NCBI GenBank assembly: GCA_963815775.1
Contig: CAWFIB010000010.1
Location: 1-64,000 of the forward strand
Direction: 5' to 3'
Origin: CAVVDY01 sp963815775
Lineage (GTDB): Bacteria > Acidobacteriota > Terriglobia > Terriglobales > Acidobacteriaceae
Length of the DNA stretch: 64,000 nucleotides
Positions within the stretch are counted from its first letter, which is position 1. Each line of letters starts with the position of its first letter. The notes below the pieces were generated by a model. That model was given only the letters and a program-made list of their open reading frames with translations. It did no database searches and was not told the origin of the DNA. Both the position numbers and the translations under genes were made by a program. Below, one piece after another: positions 18,059 to 26,825 of the stretch.

Positions 18059-18523
18059 ATGAAGGTAGGGCCCCTGCTTCTCACGCTGTTTGTCTGCGTG
18101 TTCTCAGCCTCTCTCTACGCCGGTGACAATCCCAACATCGGAGTCTGGAGACTCAACGCTGCCAAGTCGAAGTTCCCTCCCGGAGCCACTAAGAACAACA
18201 CCGTCATGTTCACCGAAGATGGCGACAACACCGACGTCACCACCTACGGTGTCGACGCTGAGGGCAAGACCGTACACACCGAATGGGTCGGCAAGTTCGA
18301 TGGCAAAGACTATCCGGTCACGGGTGGCGCCGGCGGTGCCAGTCGTTCCTACAGGATGGTCAGCGGCCGCAGAATGGAAATCATCGAAAATGCAGACGGC
18401 AAAGTCGTCAGTCAGGGCTACGTTGAAGTTGCCAGGGACGGCAACAAGAGCGTTCTGGAGTTGGAGAGCACCGCCCCGGACGGAGCGAAGATGAAAATCA
18501 AGGCGGTGTACGACAAGCACTAG
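18059..18523 (+). CDS. Secreted protein of unknown function, tandem paralogue 2
   Basis: A 154-residue protein with a signal peptide (LLLTLFVCVFSASLYAG) and the same blocks as its upstream neighbour: IGVWRLNAAKSKF, HTEWVGKFDGKDYPVTG and LELESTAPDGAKM, ending AVYDKH. An AAGGAG ribosome-binding site precedes the ATG. The 200-base spacer between the two genes makes independent expression possible. Shared exact blocks next to diverged loops point to an old tandem duplication. Confidence 0.82.
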   Translation: MKVGPLLLTLFVCVFSASLYAGDNPNIGVWRLNAAKSKFPPGATKNNTVMFTEDGDNTDVTTYGVDAEGKTVHTEWVGKFDGKDYPVTGGAGGASRSYRMVSGRRMEIIENADGKVVSQGYVEVARDGNKSVLELESTAPDGAKMKIKAVYDKH

Positions 18524-18616
18524 GCTGAAGTCTGAGCCGGAGGTCTTGGTGGAATGGCGCGCCTGGTAATGCGGGCGCGCTCTTTTGTTGTGACACGTAG
18601 AGGTACGCCGGACCGG

Positions 18617-19009
18617 CTAGAAAACCTCGACTCTAACCGAATGGGCAGGCGCCGAAGCCAGCCGAGCATTGCGGGTCAGCAGCGTGGCAGCAAGTCCCTC
18701 TGCGAGTGCAACGTAGGCGGCATCATAGGCAGAGAAGTTATTCCGGAGCTGCCACATGTGAGGAAGAAATCCGGAATGCGGATGACGCGTGATGCGAAGA
18801 TCCAGCAGGTCTTGAATCGCGTCGTCCGCCCGACTCGGCGTCAGGACCCCCTGGTGAACCAGGCGCCGGAGCACGTGAAGCACTTCGACATCGAGGAGAT
18901 GAGGAGCGTGAAGCGACTTCGGTTGCAAACTGATTCTTTGGTGAATGCGCTGTCCCGCCGTCGTCCGCAGCAGCCACTCCACCACTGCAGAGGCATCCAG
19001 GACAATCAA
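18617..19009 (-). CDS. PIN-domain toxin of a second VapBC/FitAB-type pair
   Basis: A 130-residue PIN-domain protein. Catalytic acids are visible in MIVLDASAVVEWLL, in LLDVEVLHVLRR and in FSAYDAAYVALAEGL, followed by LLTRNARLA. It overlaps its antitoxin by 4 bases (ATGA). It shares little sequence with the PIN toxin at 15722 beyond the fold, so the two modules were acquired separately. As a VapC-like RNase its target is probably a structured RNA, but this cannot be read from sequence. Confidence 0.92.
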   Translation of the reverse strand: MIVLDASAVVEWLLRTTAGQRIHQRISLQPKSLHAPHLLDVEVLHVLRRLVHQGVLTPSRADDAIQDLLDLRITRHPHSGFLPHMWQLRNNFSAYDAAYVALAEGLAATLLTRNARLASAPAHSVRVEVF

Positions 19010-19236
19010 CGCCGGTCCCGCTCTTCCCGCAGAATGCGTACGGAGTCGATCGGGACCATCACTGGCTCTCTGCTTTCCAGTCGCGCCAACATCTCGGGCA
19101 TCGTTGGCCGTTCTGCTATTTCTTTAATCTCGCCCAGTAGGTAATCGGATAACGACATTCCTGCCATCGCGGCGCGGGCTTTCAGCTTGCGATGTAACGC
19201 GTCGGGGACGTTGCGCAGTTGGATCATCTTACTCAT
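19006..19236 (-). CDS. FitA/Arc-type antitoxin
   Basis: A 76-residue protein with an N-terminal ribbon-helix-helix DNA-binding motif (IQLRNVPDALHRKLKARAAMAGMSLSDYLL), which is the FitA/VapB pattern. The C-terminal tail after PTMPEML is charged and probably neutralises the PIN toxin encoded directly downstream. The spacing and overlap are standard for type II toxin-antitoxin operons. The pair lies between the secreted paralogues and selB. Confidence 0.88.
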   Translation of the reverse strand: MSKMIQLRNVPDALHRKLKARAAMAGMSLSDYLLGEIKEIAERPTMPEMLARLESREPVMVPIDSVRILREERDRR

Positions 19237-19274
19237 GCTATAAGCATACTTTCATGTGCGTAGCATGTCCATCA

Positions 19275-21185
19275 TTATAGAATCACCCTCTCATCCCCCA
19301 CGCGTTTGGTCACGCGCTCACGGTCCAGGTACTCCAGTAGCGGGATGGCGTATTTCCGGGTGATGCCGAACATGTCTTTGAACGAGGCCACGTTGAGCTT
19401 AGGCGTCTTGGCCTTCAGCGCCGTGATCTGCTGCCGCAATGATTCCAAGGCGTTGCGATGAAAGACCAGATCGTCGGAGACCTTCACTAGCACGCGATCG
19501 CGCAGCAGTAACGTCACAAGCTTCTGCGCGCGCGTCTGGTCGATGCGCAGCGACGCCAGTACTTCTTTCAGCGCCGGAACCTGCAATCCCGCCTTGGCAA
19601 AGGCCTGCTCGATCTTTTGCTTCGACTCTGCCTCGTCGTCGCGCAGCACCACACCGCGGCCGGCTCCCCGTACCTGCTCACCCGCGATCTCCAGCTTCTG
19701 GTCGCGCACCAGCGAGTCGAGGACGGCGCCGAAGACCTCGGGCCGCAAGCCAAGCTGCTCACGTAGCTGCTCCTTGTTTACGCCGCCGACCAGCGGATTC
19801 GCTTTATGAAACTGCTCCACTGCCCCCAGCGCCGCCGTTCTCAGTCGCGCAAACTCTTCGGCCGACAGCAACAAGTCGTCAGCCTCAACAATCTTCTTCG
19901 CCTGCTTCAGCCCAACGGCAAGCGAGTCAATGCGCGAAGCGAGCCATCCCGTCTCAGCCACTGCCTCTGCCACCGACAACCCTGCCGTACCAAGCCGCAC
20001 CACGCGCGCGAGAAGAATTTCCTCCGGGCCCGCCTTCGCCAGTTCCTGAACGAACGCCAGCCGCTCGCTGGCCTTCATGCGGCGCGCCGGCTCGTGCACA
20101 TCCAGGACTTGTCCGCCGCCGATGGTGATCACCGGCGAGAACTGGCGAATAATGAACTTGTCTTGCGGAAAAACCAGCAGCGGACCATCGAGCTTCAGGC
20201 GCGCGTATCCTGAATCGCCGGGTTTGATCAGCTTGCCTTCCAGCAGCTTGACCTCGCCTACGGTCTCGGCTGCGAAGGCATGGACGTGCACCCGCGCTGC
20301 ATCACGCAGAGGCTTGGCCGATGGCAACAGATCGAGCCGTACCGTCATGCGCTGCGAGGAGCGGAACAGCCCCGGGGCAGTCAGCACCATGCCGCGCGCC
20401 AGTTCGCCGGTTTCGACACCGGCCAGATTCAGCGCCGTCCGCTGCCCTGCGACCGCGCGCTTTGCCGGCTCGCCGTGGACCTGCACGCCACGCACCCGCA
20501 ACCGCCTTCCTGCCGGATGCACTTCCACCTCCTGCTCCGCCGCAACATTGCCGGCGATGAGCGTTCCGGTGACCACCGTGCCAAAGCCTTTCATGCTGAA
20601 GACGCGGTCGATGGGCAGGCGGAACGCTGCCCCGGAATCTTTCGCGGGAACTTCAGCCGCCAATCGCCCCAACTCGCGCTTCAGCTCGTCGAGCCCTGCG
20701 CCCGTCTTTGCACTGACCGCGACAATCGGCGAATGAGCAGGATCGAGAAACGATCCCTTCAGGTATTCCGCTACTTCCATGCGGACGACTTCCAGCGTCT
20801 CGCGATCGACAAGGTCGGACTTGGTCAGCACCGTGATCCCTCGTCCCACAGACAGCAGTCGCACGATGTCAAAGTGCTCGCGGGTTTGGGGCTTGATCGA
20901 CTCTTCTGCCGAGATGACCAGCATCACCAGGTCAATGCCGCCAACTCCGGCAAGCATGTTGCGAACAAAGCGCTCGTGGCCGGGAACATCGACAAAGCCA
21001 ATGCGCAGCGGCTCGCCGGAAGACGCAGCCAAATCAAGATTGGCAAAGCCAATATCGATGGTGATCCCGCGCCGCTTCTCTTCTTCCAGACGGTCGGGAT
21101 CGGTGCCGGTCAAGGCCCGTACCAGCGCGCTCTTCCCGTGGTCGATATGTCCGGCGGTTCCGACGATGATGGCTTTCATTTGCAA
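19275..21185 (-). CDS. selB: Selenocysteine-specific elongation factor SelB
   Basis: A 636-residue GTPase that delivers Sec-tRNA to UGA codons marked by a SECIS element. The GTPase motifs are GTAGHIDHGKSALVRAL (G1), RGITIDIGFA (G2), DVPGHERFVRNML (G3) and TKSD (G4); domains II and III follow, then the four C-terminal winged helices (for example LGLRPEVFGAVLDSLV) that bind the SECIS hairpin. Length fits the family. Its presence implies selenoprotein synthesis, but selA, selD, tRNA-Sec and any obvious UGA-containing selenoprotein gene are not in the window. Confidence 0.95.
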   Translation of the reverse strand: MQMKAIIVGTAGHIDHGKSALVRALTGTDPDRLEEEKRRGITIDIGFANLDLAASSGEPLRIGFVDVPGHERFVRNMLAGVGGIDLVMLVISAEESIKPQTREHFDIVRLLSVGRGITVLTKSDLVDRETLEVVRMEVAEYLKGSFLDPAHSPIVAVSAKTGAGLDELKRELGRLAAEVPAKDSGAAFRLPIDRVFSMKGFGTVVTGTLIAGNVAAEQEVEVHPAGRRLRVRGVQVHGEPAKRAVAGQRTALNLAGVETGELARGMVLTAPGLFRSSQRMTVRLDLLPSAKPLRDAARVHVHAFAAETVGEVKLLEGKLIKPGDSGYARLKLDGPLLVFPQDKFIIRQFSPVITIGGGQVLDVHEPARRMKASERLAFVQELAKAGPEEILLARVVRLGTAGLSVAEAVAETGWLASRIDSLAVGLKQAKKIVEADDLLLSAEEFARLRTAALGAVEQFHKANPLVGGVNKEQLREQLGLRPEVFGAVLDSLVRDQKLEIAGEQVRGAGRGVVLRDDEAESKQKIEQAFAKAGLQVPALKEVLASLRIDQTRAQKLVTLLLRDRVLVKVSDDLVFHRNALESLRQQITALKAKTPKLNVASFKDMFGITRKYAIPLLEYLDRERVTKRVGDERVIL

Positions 21186-21380
21186 CCAGTTTATCGAACG
21201 GTTTCTGGAACTTTGGTAGGTCGCGCGAAGAACACTCTGTTAGGGACAGGTGTGCGAGAATAAGTAAAGAAGATTTGTTGCGCGCTGCCGGTTAGTTTAT
21301 TCGCGCCATCCTTGTGGACGGGGTCGCCCAGCCGCCGGTTCCGCAGGCGTGTTGTAGCTCAAGCGCAGTCGAACGTACGG

Positions 21381-22496
21381 ATGGCCTCGATTCTTACATC
21401 GCCAATTGGAAAACCGCCGGAACCACCGAAGCCGCAGCGCTGGGACGCGGAAGCGGCGGACGCCGAGTTCCTGACCCCTCATCGCCTGCTGCAACTGGAA
21501 GATGAGCTGGAGCGCTCGCGCTTGCGCGAGGCGGCGTGGATCTCTATCATGGTCCACCTGCTGGTCGTGCTGCTGCTGATCAACGCCACCAGACTGTTTC
21601 CCACCCTGAAGGGGCCCATCATCGCGTCGGCCGGCGACTTGATGAAGAACCAGCAGCTCACCTATCTCGACATGCCTCCGGATTTGCAGAAGGCGCCTCC
21701 CAAGCCTCCGCCGGATGCCAAGATCCTCTCCGACAAAAACCGCACCGCGGAAAGCCGCCGCCCCGAGATCGACAAAAAGACCTTACGGGAGTTGCTGCGC
21801 GCAGGCGCTCCGTCCCGGCCTTCGGCGTCGCCTTCACCCGGACAGCAGGCTCAGATGTCCCCACCGGCTCAGCAGCCCGGCCAGCAACAGCAACCTTCGC
21901 CGCAACACGGCCAGCAGCAACAGATGGCGATGAACAACCAGCCCGCATTGCAGGACCCGCGGCTCGCCGTGCCGCAGGAGGGTTCGCCCAAACCGAGCGT
22001 TGACTTCCGCAGCCTGATGTCGCCCGGGCAGCAGATTGCTCAGGCGGCCAATGCGGTTGCCATGGGCCGCACTTCGCCTTCGGTAGGATTCGCTGGCGGA
22101 GTTGGCGGCGATTACGGCGCGGGCAAGGGGGGTGCCGCGCGCGTTCAAGGGAACCTGGAGGTCTTAAGCGATACCCAGGGCGTTGACTTTGGCCCGTACC
22201 TTTCGCGCGTGCTACAGGCTGTCCGTATGAACTGGTATGCCATCATCCCGGAGTCGGCGCGGCCGCCACTGCTCAAGCGCGGTAAGGTGTCCATCCAGTT
22301 CGTGATTCTTGCCAACGGCAAGGTGGCCGGAATGGAGTACACCGGATCGTCTGGCGATATCGCACTCGACCGCGCGGCCTGGGGAGGCATTACCGCCTCC
22401 GATCCTTTCGCGCCCTTGCCCAAGGAATTCCACGGGCCGTACCTGGCACTGCGCTTCCATTTCTTCTACAACCCGCAAAAGGGCGATCTGCAATAG
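21381..22496 (+). CDS. TonB-like energy transducer protein
   Basis: About 371 residues. One membrane segment near residue 60 (WISIMVHLLVVLLLINA) is followed by a long Pro/Gln-rich linker (repeated PGQQQQPSPQHGQQQQ-type runs), a Gly-rich turn and a C-terminal domain (VDFGPYLSRVLQAVRMNWYAIIP, VSIQFVILANGKVAGMEY) of the TonB/TolA C-terminal type. It probably spans the periplasm to couple inner-membrane proton energy to an outer-membrane receptor. The ATG at 21381 is preferred over earlier in-frame codons because the upstream translation is Arg-rich and non-conserved. No exbBD genes are adjacent. Confidence 0.82.
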   Translation: MASILTSPIGKPPEPPKPQRWDAEAADAEFLTPHRLLQLEDELERSRLREAAWISIMVHLLVVLLLINATRLFPTLKGPIIASAGDLMKNQQLTYLDMPPDLQKAPPKPPPDAKILSDKNRTAESRRPEIDKKTLRELLRAGAPSRPSASPSPGQQAQMSPPAQQPGQQQQPSPQHGQQQQMAMNNQPALQDPRLAVPQEGSPKPSVDFRSLMSPGQQIAQAANAVAMGRTSPSVGFAGGVGGDYGAGKGGAARVQGNLEVLSDTQGVDFGPYLSRVLQAVRMNWYAIIPESARPPLLKRGKVSIQFVILANGKVAGMEYTGSSGDIALDRAAWGGITASDPFAPLPKEFHGPYLALRFHFFYNPQKGDLQ

Positions 22497-22582
22497 AGGC
22501 CGCTTTTGGCTTTGGCCCTTCGGTCTTAGGTTCTCGACCCTGCGCTTTTTCCTGAAAAAACTCTGTGAAGAGACGCGTAGAA

Positions 22583-22606
22583 GGGGCGCAGCTTCAGCTG
22601 CGCCGC
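22583..22606. repeat. Short REP-like hairpin
   Basis: A perfect 8-bp stem (GGCGCAGC / GCTGCGCC) with a TTCA loop at 22585-22604. It belongs with the CGGCTGAAGCCG-type hairpins seen near 29790, 32165, 50095 and 60040. It lies after the TonB-like gene and could also stop transcription, but no T-run follows. Confidence 0.6.
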
Positions 22607-22902
22607 CATCGCCCACGTATTTTGATATCGCGAGCCGACGCTTGTCGGCGAGCGGTCAGTACTCTTGACTTTTTCAGCACCCTGCTTAACCGCCGCGAAC
22701 ACCTTGTTCGCGACTTGAACTTCGCAAACGACCACTTTGCCCAAAGCCCGAAGGGGGTGTGATGACAGCCCATGTATATCCGGACTTGTACGTCCCTCCG
22801 AGAGTGTAAGTCGTAGCCGTCGTCACCGTCACTGGCATCGTCCCATCTACAATTCCGCTAGACAGCATCTCGGCGGCGGTCGCGTTCCCAAGAGCAGGTG
22901 AT

Positions 22903-23538
22903 TTAAACGTCGGGCTGGAGCCGGTTCCCCATCGGCTTCCATCCTGTGCCGTCATAGAAACACTGCACCTTGATCGCTCCGCCGTGCGAGGCGCAGGTGC
23001 TGTCATCGCTGTTGCTCACCCACAGCGTCTGATAGGTATACGGGCCGGGACTGACAGCGATTGCGTTGTCGTTTGCCACCGAATAGAACGCCCAGGTAGC
23101 GTTGAGGATGCGGTTGTTGTAAGTGTCGCCGTTTCCGATAAAGAGAGGAAGCAGGTTGCGAACGGTGTAAGTCTGATTCGGCAAATCTTCGAGATAGTTC
23201 AGATGATTACTTTCATCATCAAACGCCCCTCCTGAGAACAATCCAACGGTCGCAACTAGATGATTGTGGATAGAGTTAGCGTTAAGATTAGCGCTAAGTT
23301 TTGCGCTGTGCGTGCATCCGCTACCCGCCGTATCGGAACTCTCGTAAATCCCATACCAGCCTTGGGCATATCCGGTGAGACCGAACACGCCGTCATAGTT
23401 GCGATCCGTACTATCATGCACAGAGGGAGCCTGTTCGACGCCGATACCGAAAAATTGATTGTTATAGGTCGGGTAACCATCGGCTCCCTTACCCTCAATG
23501 GCATAGCAGTCTGTCAAGGGCACCGAGGTGCATTGCAC
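22903..23538 (-). pseudogene. Probable remnant of a large surface or tail-like protein gene
   Basis: An open frame of 211 codons beginning at a GTG with no signal peptide and ending VQCFYDGTGWKPMGNR. It is rich in Asn, Ser, Thr and Gly and looks like the C-terminal part of a beta-helical or tail-fibre-like surface protein. A second frame starting inside its 3' end (down to about 22690) continues with a similar composition (PTFKSPALGNATAAEML), which suggests a frameshift after GTGW. Lack of a proper start and the split end support a decayed or truncated gene; a short intact gene cannot be excluded. Confidence 0.4.
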
Positions 23539-23646
23539 AACTCTGTACTCTTAACGGGGCGATAGAACTCCCGACGCTGCGCCTGACATCTGGGATGTCG
23601 GCGGCAATAAGCACCCTTGCCGCCAGCAAGTCCCGCCCACACCCCT

Positions 23647-23662
23647 TGTGACGCACGTCACA
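23647..23662. promoter_or_regulatory. Crp/Fnr-family operator upstream of the hem operon
   Basis: TGTGACGCACGTCACA is an exact match to the TGTGA-N6-TCACA palindrome bound by Crp and some Crp/Fnr-family regulators. It is centred about 107 bases before hemX. A plausible -10 box, TATACT at 23704-23709, would place the start of transcription near 23716 and the operator at about -61.5, the position of a class I activator site. The regulator itself is not in the window. Confidence 0.55.
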
Positions 23663-23761
23663 TGCCGCCGTGATAACCATACTCGGTCTGCGAGCGTGGG
23701 CCTTTATACTTGAACTCAAGAGAGCGCAACAGGCCTCCATCCTGTAAGCTCATTGGGGTTT

Positions 23762-24574
23762 ATGCCGCTTATCTGGCTTCGAGTCGCGGTCGCTTGTTAC
23801 AGCGTCGGGCTGGTCTACTCCATCCTGCTGCTCAGCAAGCGTGGAGACATGCTGGCGAAGGTTGTCGAGCCGGCCGTGGGGCTGGGCCTGATCTTCCACT
23901 TCGTCTCGCTGGTCGAGTCCTTCGTCCTCTCCGGGCATTTTTCGCTCGCCTCGATACACAATTCCGAATCGATCCTGGCCTTCCTGGCGATGGTGGTCTT
24001 CTTCGTCTTCTTTGTGGGATATCGCACGGTTTCGCCGGGCATCGTGATCTTCCCCATCGTGTTTTTGCTGACGCTGGCGTCGGCCATCGGCCAGAAACCC
24101 GTCGCAATTACCTCTCCCTTGCTGCGCAGTGGATGGGTCTTTGTCCATGTGGTGCTGATTTTCACCGGTTACGCCGGGCTGTTCCTCAGCTTTGGAGCGA
24201 GCCTGCTGTACATCGTGCAGGAGCGGACGCTCAAATCAAAGCATCCGGCGCGGCTCTCGAGTTGGCTGCCGCCGCTCCAAACCATCGACGAGATTTGCTA
24301 TAACTCGCTGCTCTTCGGCTTCCCCTTCATGACGCTAGGGCTGGCTGCCGGCTCGGTGCTGGCGATCGATGAGTATGGCCCGTTCTTCTTCTACGATCCC
24401 AAGATCCTGCTCTCGTTCCTAATGTGGATCGTGTACATGCTTTTGCTCTACATGCGTTGGAATTCGGGATGGCGCGGCCGGCGTGCTGCCCTGTTGGCCA
24501 CGGTGGCGTTCGTCGTAGCGCTGGGTGCGTGGGCGGCGAACTACTTTAGCCGGGTACACAGTTTTCGATCATGA
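23762..24574 (+). CDS. hemX: CcsA/HemX family membrane protein, first gene of the hem operon
   Basis: About 270 residues with eight hydrophobic segments, including VVEPAVGLGLIFHFVSLV, ILAFLAMVVFFVFFVGY and WVFVHVVLIFTGYAGLF. It belongs to the CcsA/ResC/HemX cytochrome c assembly superfamily; a copy directly before hemA is usually called HemX and is thought to tune glutamyl-tRNA reductase or haem handling. Conserved membrane histidines (FHF, FVHVV) are present. ATG at 23762 is preferred to the TTG three codons earlier. Its end overlaps hemA by 4 bases (ATGA). Confidence 0.85.
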   Translation: MPLIWLRVAVACYSVGLVYSILLLSKRGDMLAKVVEPAVGLGLIFHFVSLVESFVLSGHFSLASIHNSESILAFLAMVVFFVFFVGYRTVSPGIVIFPIVFLLTLASAIGQKPVAITSPLLRSGWVFVHVVLIFTGYAGLFLSFGASLLYIVQERTLKSKHPARLSSWLPPLQTIDEICYNSLLFGFPFMTLGLAAGSVLAIDEYGPFFFYDPKILLSFLMWIVYMLLLYMRWNSGWRGRRAALLATVAFVVALGAWAANYFSRVHSFRS

Positions 24575-25890
24575 ACCTGATCGTCATCGGCGTGAACCAC
24601 CAGACAGCACCGGTTGAGGTGCGCGAGCAGTTCGCCATCCCTGAGGGGCGGCTGCCGGAGGCGGTGAAATGCCTGGCATCGTACCCCGGAGTGGAAGAGG
24701 CGATGATCGTCTCCACCTGCAACCGGGTGGAATTAGTGGCACGCACGACGAACGGCCAGGCCGATATTCGGGAATGCATGCGCAGCTTGTATGGCGTGGA
24801 TCCTGCACCTTACAAGCAGCACCTGTATGAATTCCGCGACCGCGAGGCGATCAAGCACGTCTTTCGCGTGGCCGCGAGCCTCGACTCTATGGTGGTCGGC
24901 GAACCGCAAATCCTGGGACAGGTGAAGGAAGCCTACGCCACCGCACGCGCAGTGGGCGCCATCGACTCACAGCTTGACGCGCTGCTCTCGCGCGCCTTCG
25001 CCGTGGCCAAACGCGTGAGGAACGAAACATCGATTGCGACCTCGGCCGTGTCCGTAGCCTCGGTGGCTGTCGATCTGGCGCAGAAGATCTTCGGCAATCT
25101 CGAAGGCAAGAGCGTCTATCTGGTCGGCGCCGGCAAGATGTGCGAACTCTCGGCGCGTCACCTGCTGGCGCACGGCGCACAGAAGATTTACGTCGGCAAC
25201 CGCACCTATGAACGCGCTGTCGCCATGGCCAAAAAGTTCAACGGTGAGCCGATTCCCTTCGAGCGCCTCTACGATACCGTCGACCTCGCCGACATCGTCA
25301 TCAGTTCCACCGGCGCGCCCCACACCATCTTCCGCAAAGAGCATGGCGAGAAGTTCATGAGCAAGCGCCGCAACCGTCCCATGTTCTTCATCGACATCGC
25401 CGTCCCGCGCGACGTCGATCCGGAGATGAACAAGTTGGACGGCGTCTTCGTTTATGACATCGACGACTTGCAGCAGGTTGTAACCTCACACATCAGCGAT
25501 CGCCAGCTGGAAGCCGATCGCGCCGAAGCCATCGTCGAAAACGAAGTCGAGAAGTTTCTGGCGCGGCTGCAAACGCTCGACGTGGTTCCGACCATCGTGT
25601 CGCTCCAGGAACACCTCGAGACCGTGCGCCAGGCTGAGATCGATCGCTTGCGCGGACGTTTGGGCAGCCTCACGCCCGAGCAGGAGATGGCGGTTGACGC
25701 GCTGACCAAAGGGATCATCAACAAGATCATGCATACGCCCATCACCACATTGAAAACAGCGGCGCGCGAGGCGGAGGCGACCACCGTCATCGACCTCGTA
25801 CGCAAGCTGTTTAATCTGCGCGAGGTGAAGCAGACCACCGTCGACGAAGAGCCTGCTGTCTCTACTGAGAAGACCGGGGTGCGCAACTGA
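24571..25890 (+). CDS. hemA: Glutamyl-tRNA reductase
   Basis: A 439-residue enzyme that reduces glutamyl-tRNA to glutamate-1-semialdehyde, the committed step of the C5 haem pathway. The catalytic Cys lies in MIVSTCNRVELVA; the substrate loop VGEPQILGQVKEAY, the NADPH-binding VYLVGAGKMCELSARHL and the dimerisation helix (DALTKGIINKIMHTP) are in their normal order. It overlaps hemX by 4 bases and hemC by 1 base, so the operon is translationally coupled. Confidence 0.98.
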   Translation: MNLIVIGVNHQTAPVEVREQFAIPEGRLPEAVKCLASYPGVEEAMIVSTCNRVELVARTTNGQADIRECMRSLYGVDPAPYKQHLYEFRDREAIKHVFRVAASLDSMVVGEPQILGQVKEAYATARAVGAIDSQLDALLSRAFAVAKRVRNETSIATSAVSVASVAVDLAQKIFGNLEGKSVYLVGAGKMCELSARHLLAHGAQKIYVGNRTYERAVAMAKKFNGEPIPFERLYDTVDLADIVISSTGAPHTIFRKEHGEKFMSKRRNRPMFFIDIAVPRDVDPEMNKLDGVFVYDIDDLQQVVTSHISDRQLEADRAEAIVENEVEKFLARLQTLDVVPTIVSLQEHLETVRQAEIDRLRGRLGSLTPEQEMAVDALTKGIINKIMHTPITTLKTAAREAEATTVIDLVRKLFNLREVKQTTVDEEPAVSTEKTGVRN

Positions 25891-26825
25891 TGGCGCGCCT
25901 GCGCATCGGCTCCCGCGGCTCGCAACTGGCGCTCTGGCAGGCGAACCATATCTCAGGCCTGTTGCGCGAGCGCGGCCATGAAGTGGAGTTGGAGATCATC
26001 AAGACCACTGGCGACAAGATCACCGACGTCGCGCTCGCCAAGGTTGGCACCAAAGGAATGTTCACTAAGGAGATCGAGGAAGCGCTGGCCGAAGGGCGCG
26101 TCGATCTTGCGGTGCACAGCTTGAAAGACCTGCCGACGGAACTGCCTCCGGGATTCGAGTTAGTGGCAATTACCACGCGAGTGAATCCGCAGGATGTGTT
26201 CCTGTCCGTCAACTACGATTGCGTCGACAGCCTGCCGAAGGGCGCACGCATAGGCACCAGCAGCCTTCGCCGCCAGGCACAACTGAAGGCGTTCCGCCCC
26301 GATCTCGATATTCATCCTTTGCGCGGCAACGTCGATACCCGCGTGCGCAAACTGGAGCAGGGCGAATACGACGCGATCATCCTCGCTGCCGCGGGACTGA
26401 CGCGCCTGGGCAAGACGGAGTTCATTCGTGAATATCTGTCCGAGAAGTTCATGTGCCCCGCCGCAGGACAAGGCGCGCTGGGCATCGAGATTCGCGCCGG
26501 CGATGCTGAGACGCGCAAGCGTGTCGAGTTCCTAAACGATTCCGACTCGCGCGCTGCGACCGTGTGCGAGCGTGCGCTGTTGAACAAGTTGGGCGGCGGA
26601 TGCCAGGTTCCCATCGGCGCCTTTGCCGAGGTGAAAGATGGCGAGCTGCATCTGACAGCGGTCGTCGCTCGGCCCGATGGTTCGGAGTTGTTGCGCGAAT
26701 TTCAGCAAGGCAGCGATCCTGTCGAGCTCGGCGAACGCGTTGGGGACGCGTTGCTGGAACGCGGTGCAAGCCACATCCTCGAAGACGTTTACGGAGCAGA
26801 GGCGGCAGCTCCGCAGCAGCCGTGA
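25890..26825 (+). CDS. hemC: Porphobilinogen deaminase (hydroxymethylbilane synthase)
   Basis: A 311-residue enzyme that polymerises four porphobilinogens. RIGSRGSQLALWQAN at the N-terminus, the active-site Asp region (VDLAVHSLKDLPTE), the Arg-rich GTSSLRRQAQLKAF and LRGNVDTRVRKL segments, and GGGCQVPIGAF with the Cys that carries the dipyrromethane cofactor are all present. Its ATG shares one base with the hemA stop. Confidence 0.98.
   Translation: MARLRIGSRGSQLALWQANHISGLLRERGHEVELEIIKTTGDKITDVALAKVGTKGMFTKEIEEALAEGRVDLAVHSLKDLPTELPPGFELVAITTRVNPQDVFLSVNYDCVDSLPKGARIGTSSLRRQAQLKAFRPDLDIHPLRGNVDTRVRKLEQGEYDAIILAAAGLTRLGKTEFIREYLSEKFMCPAAGQGALGIEIRAGDAETRKRVEFLNDSDSRAATVCERALLNKLGGGCQVPIGAFAEVKDGELHLTAVVARPDGSELLREFQQGSDPVELGERVGDALLERGASHILEDVYGAEAAAPQQP

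Noticed and set aside
20280..21263. 327-codon open frame antisense to selB
   Set aside because: SelB motifs on the other strand are complete; the antisense translation is low-information and has no start signal.
26564..26821. 86-codon upstream extension of hemD inside hemC
   Set aside because: HemC continues to 26825 with conserved residues; the GTGA overlap gives hemD a natural start at 26822.
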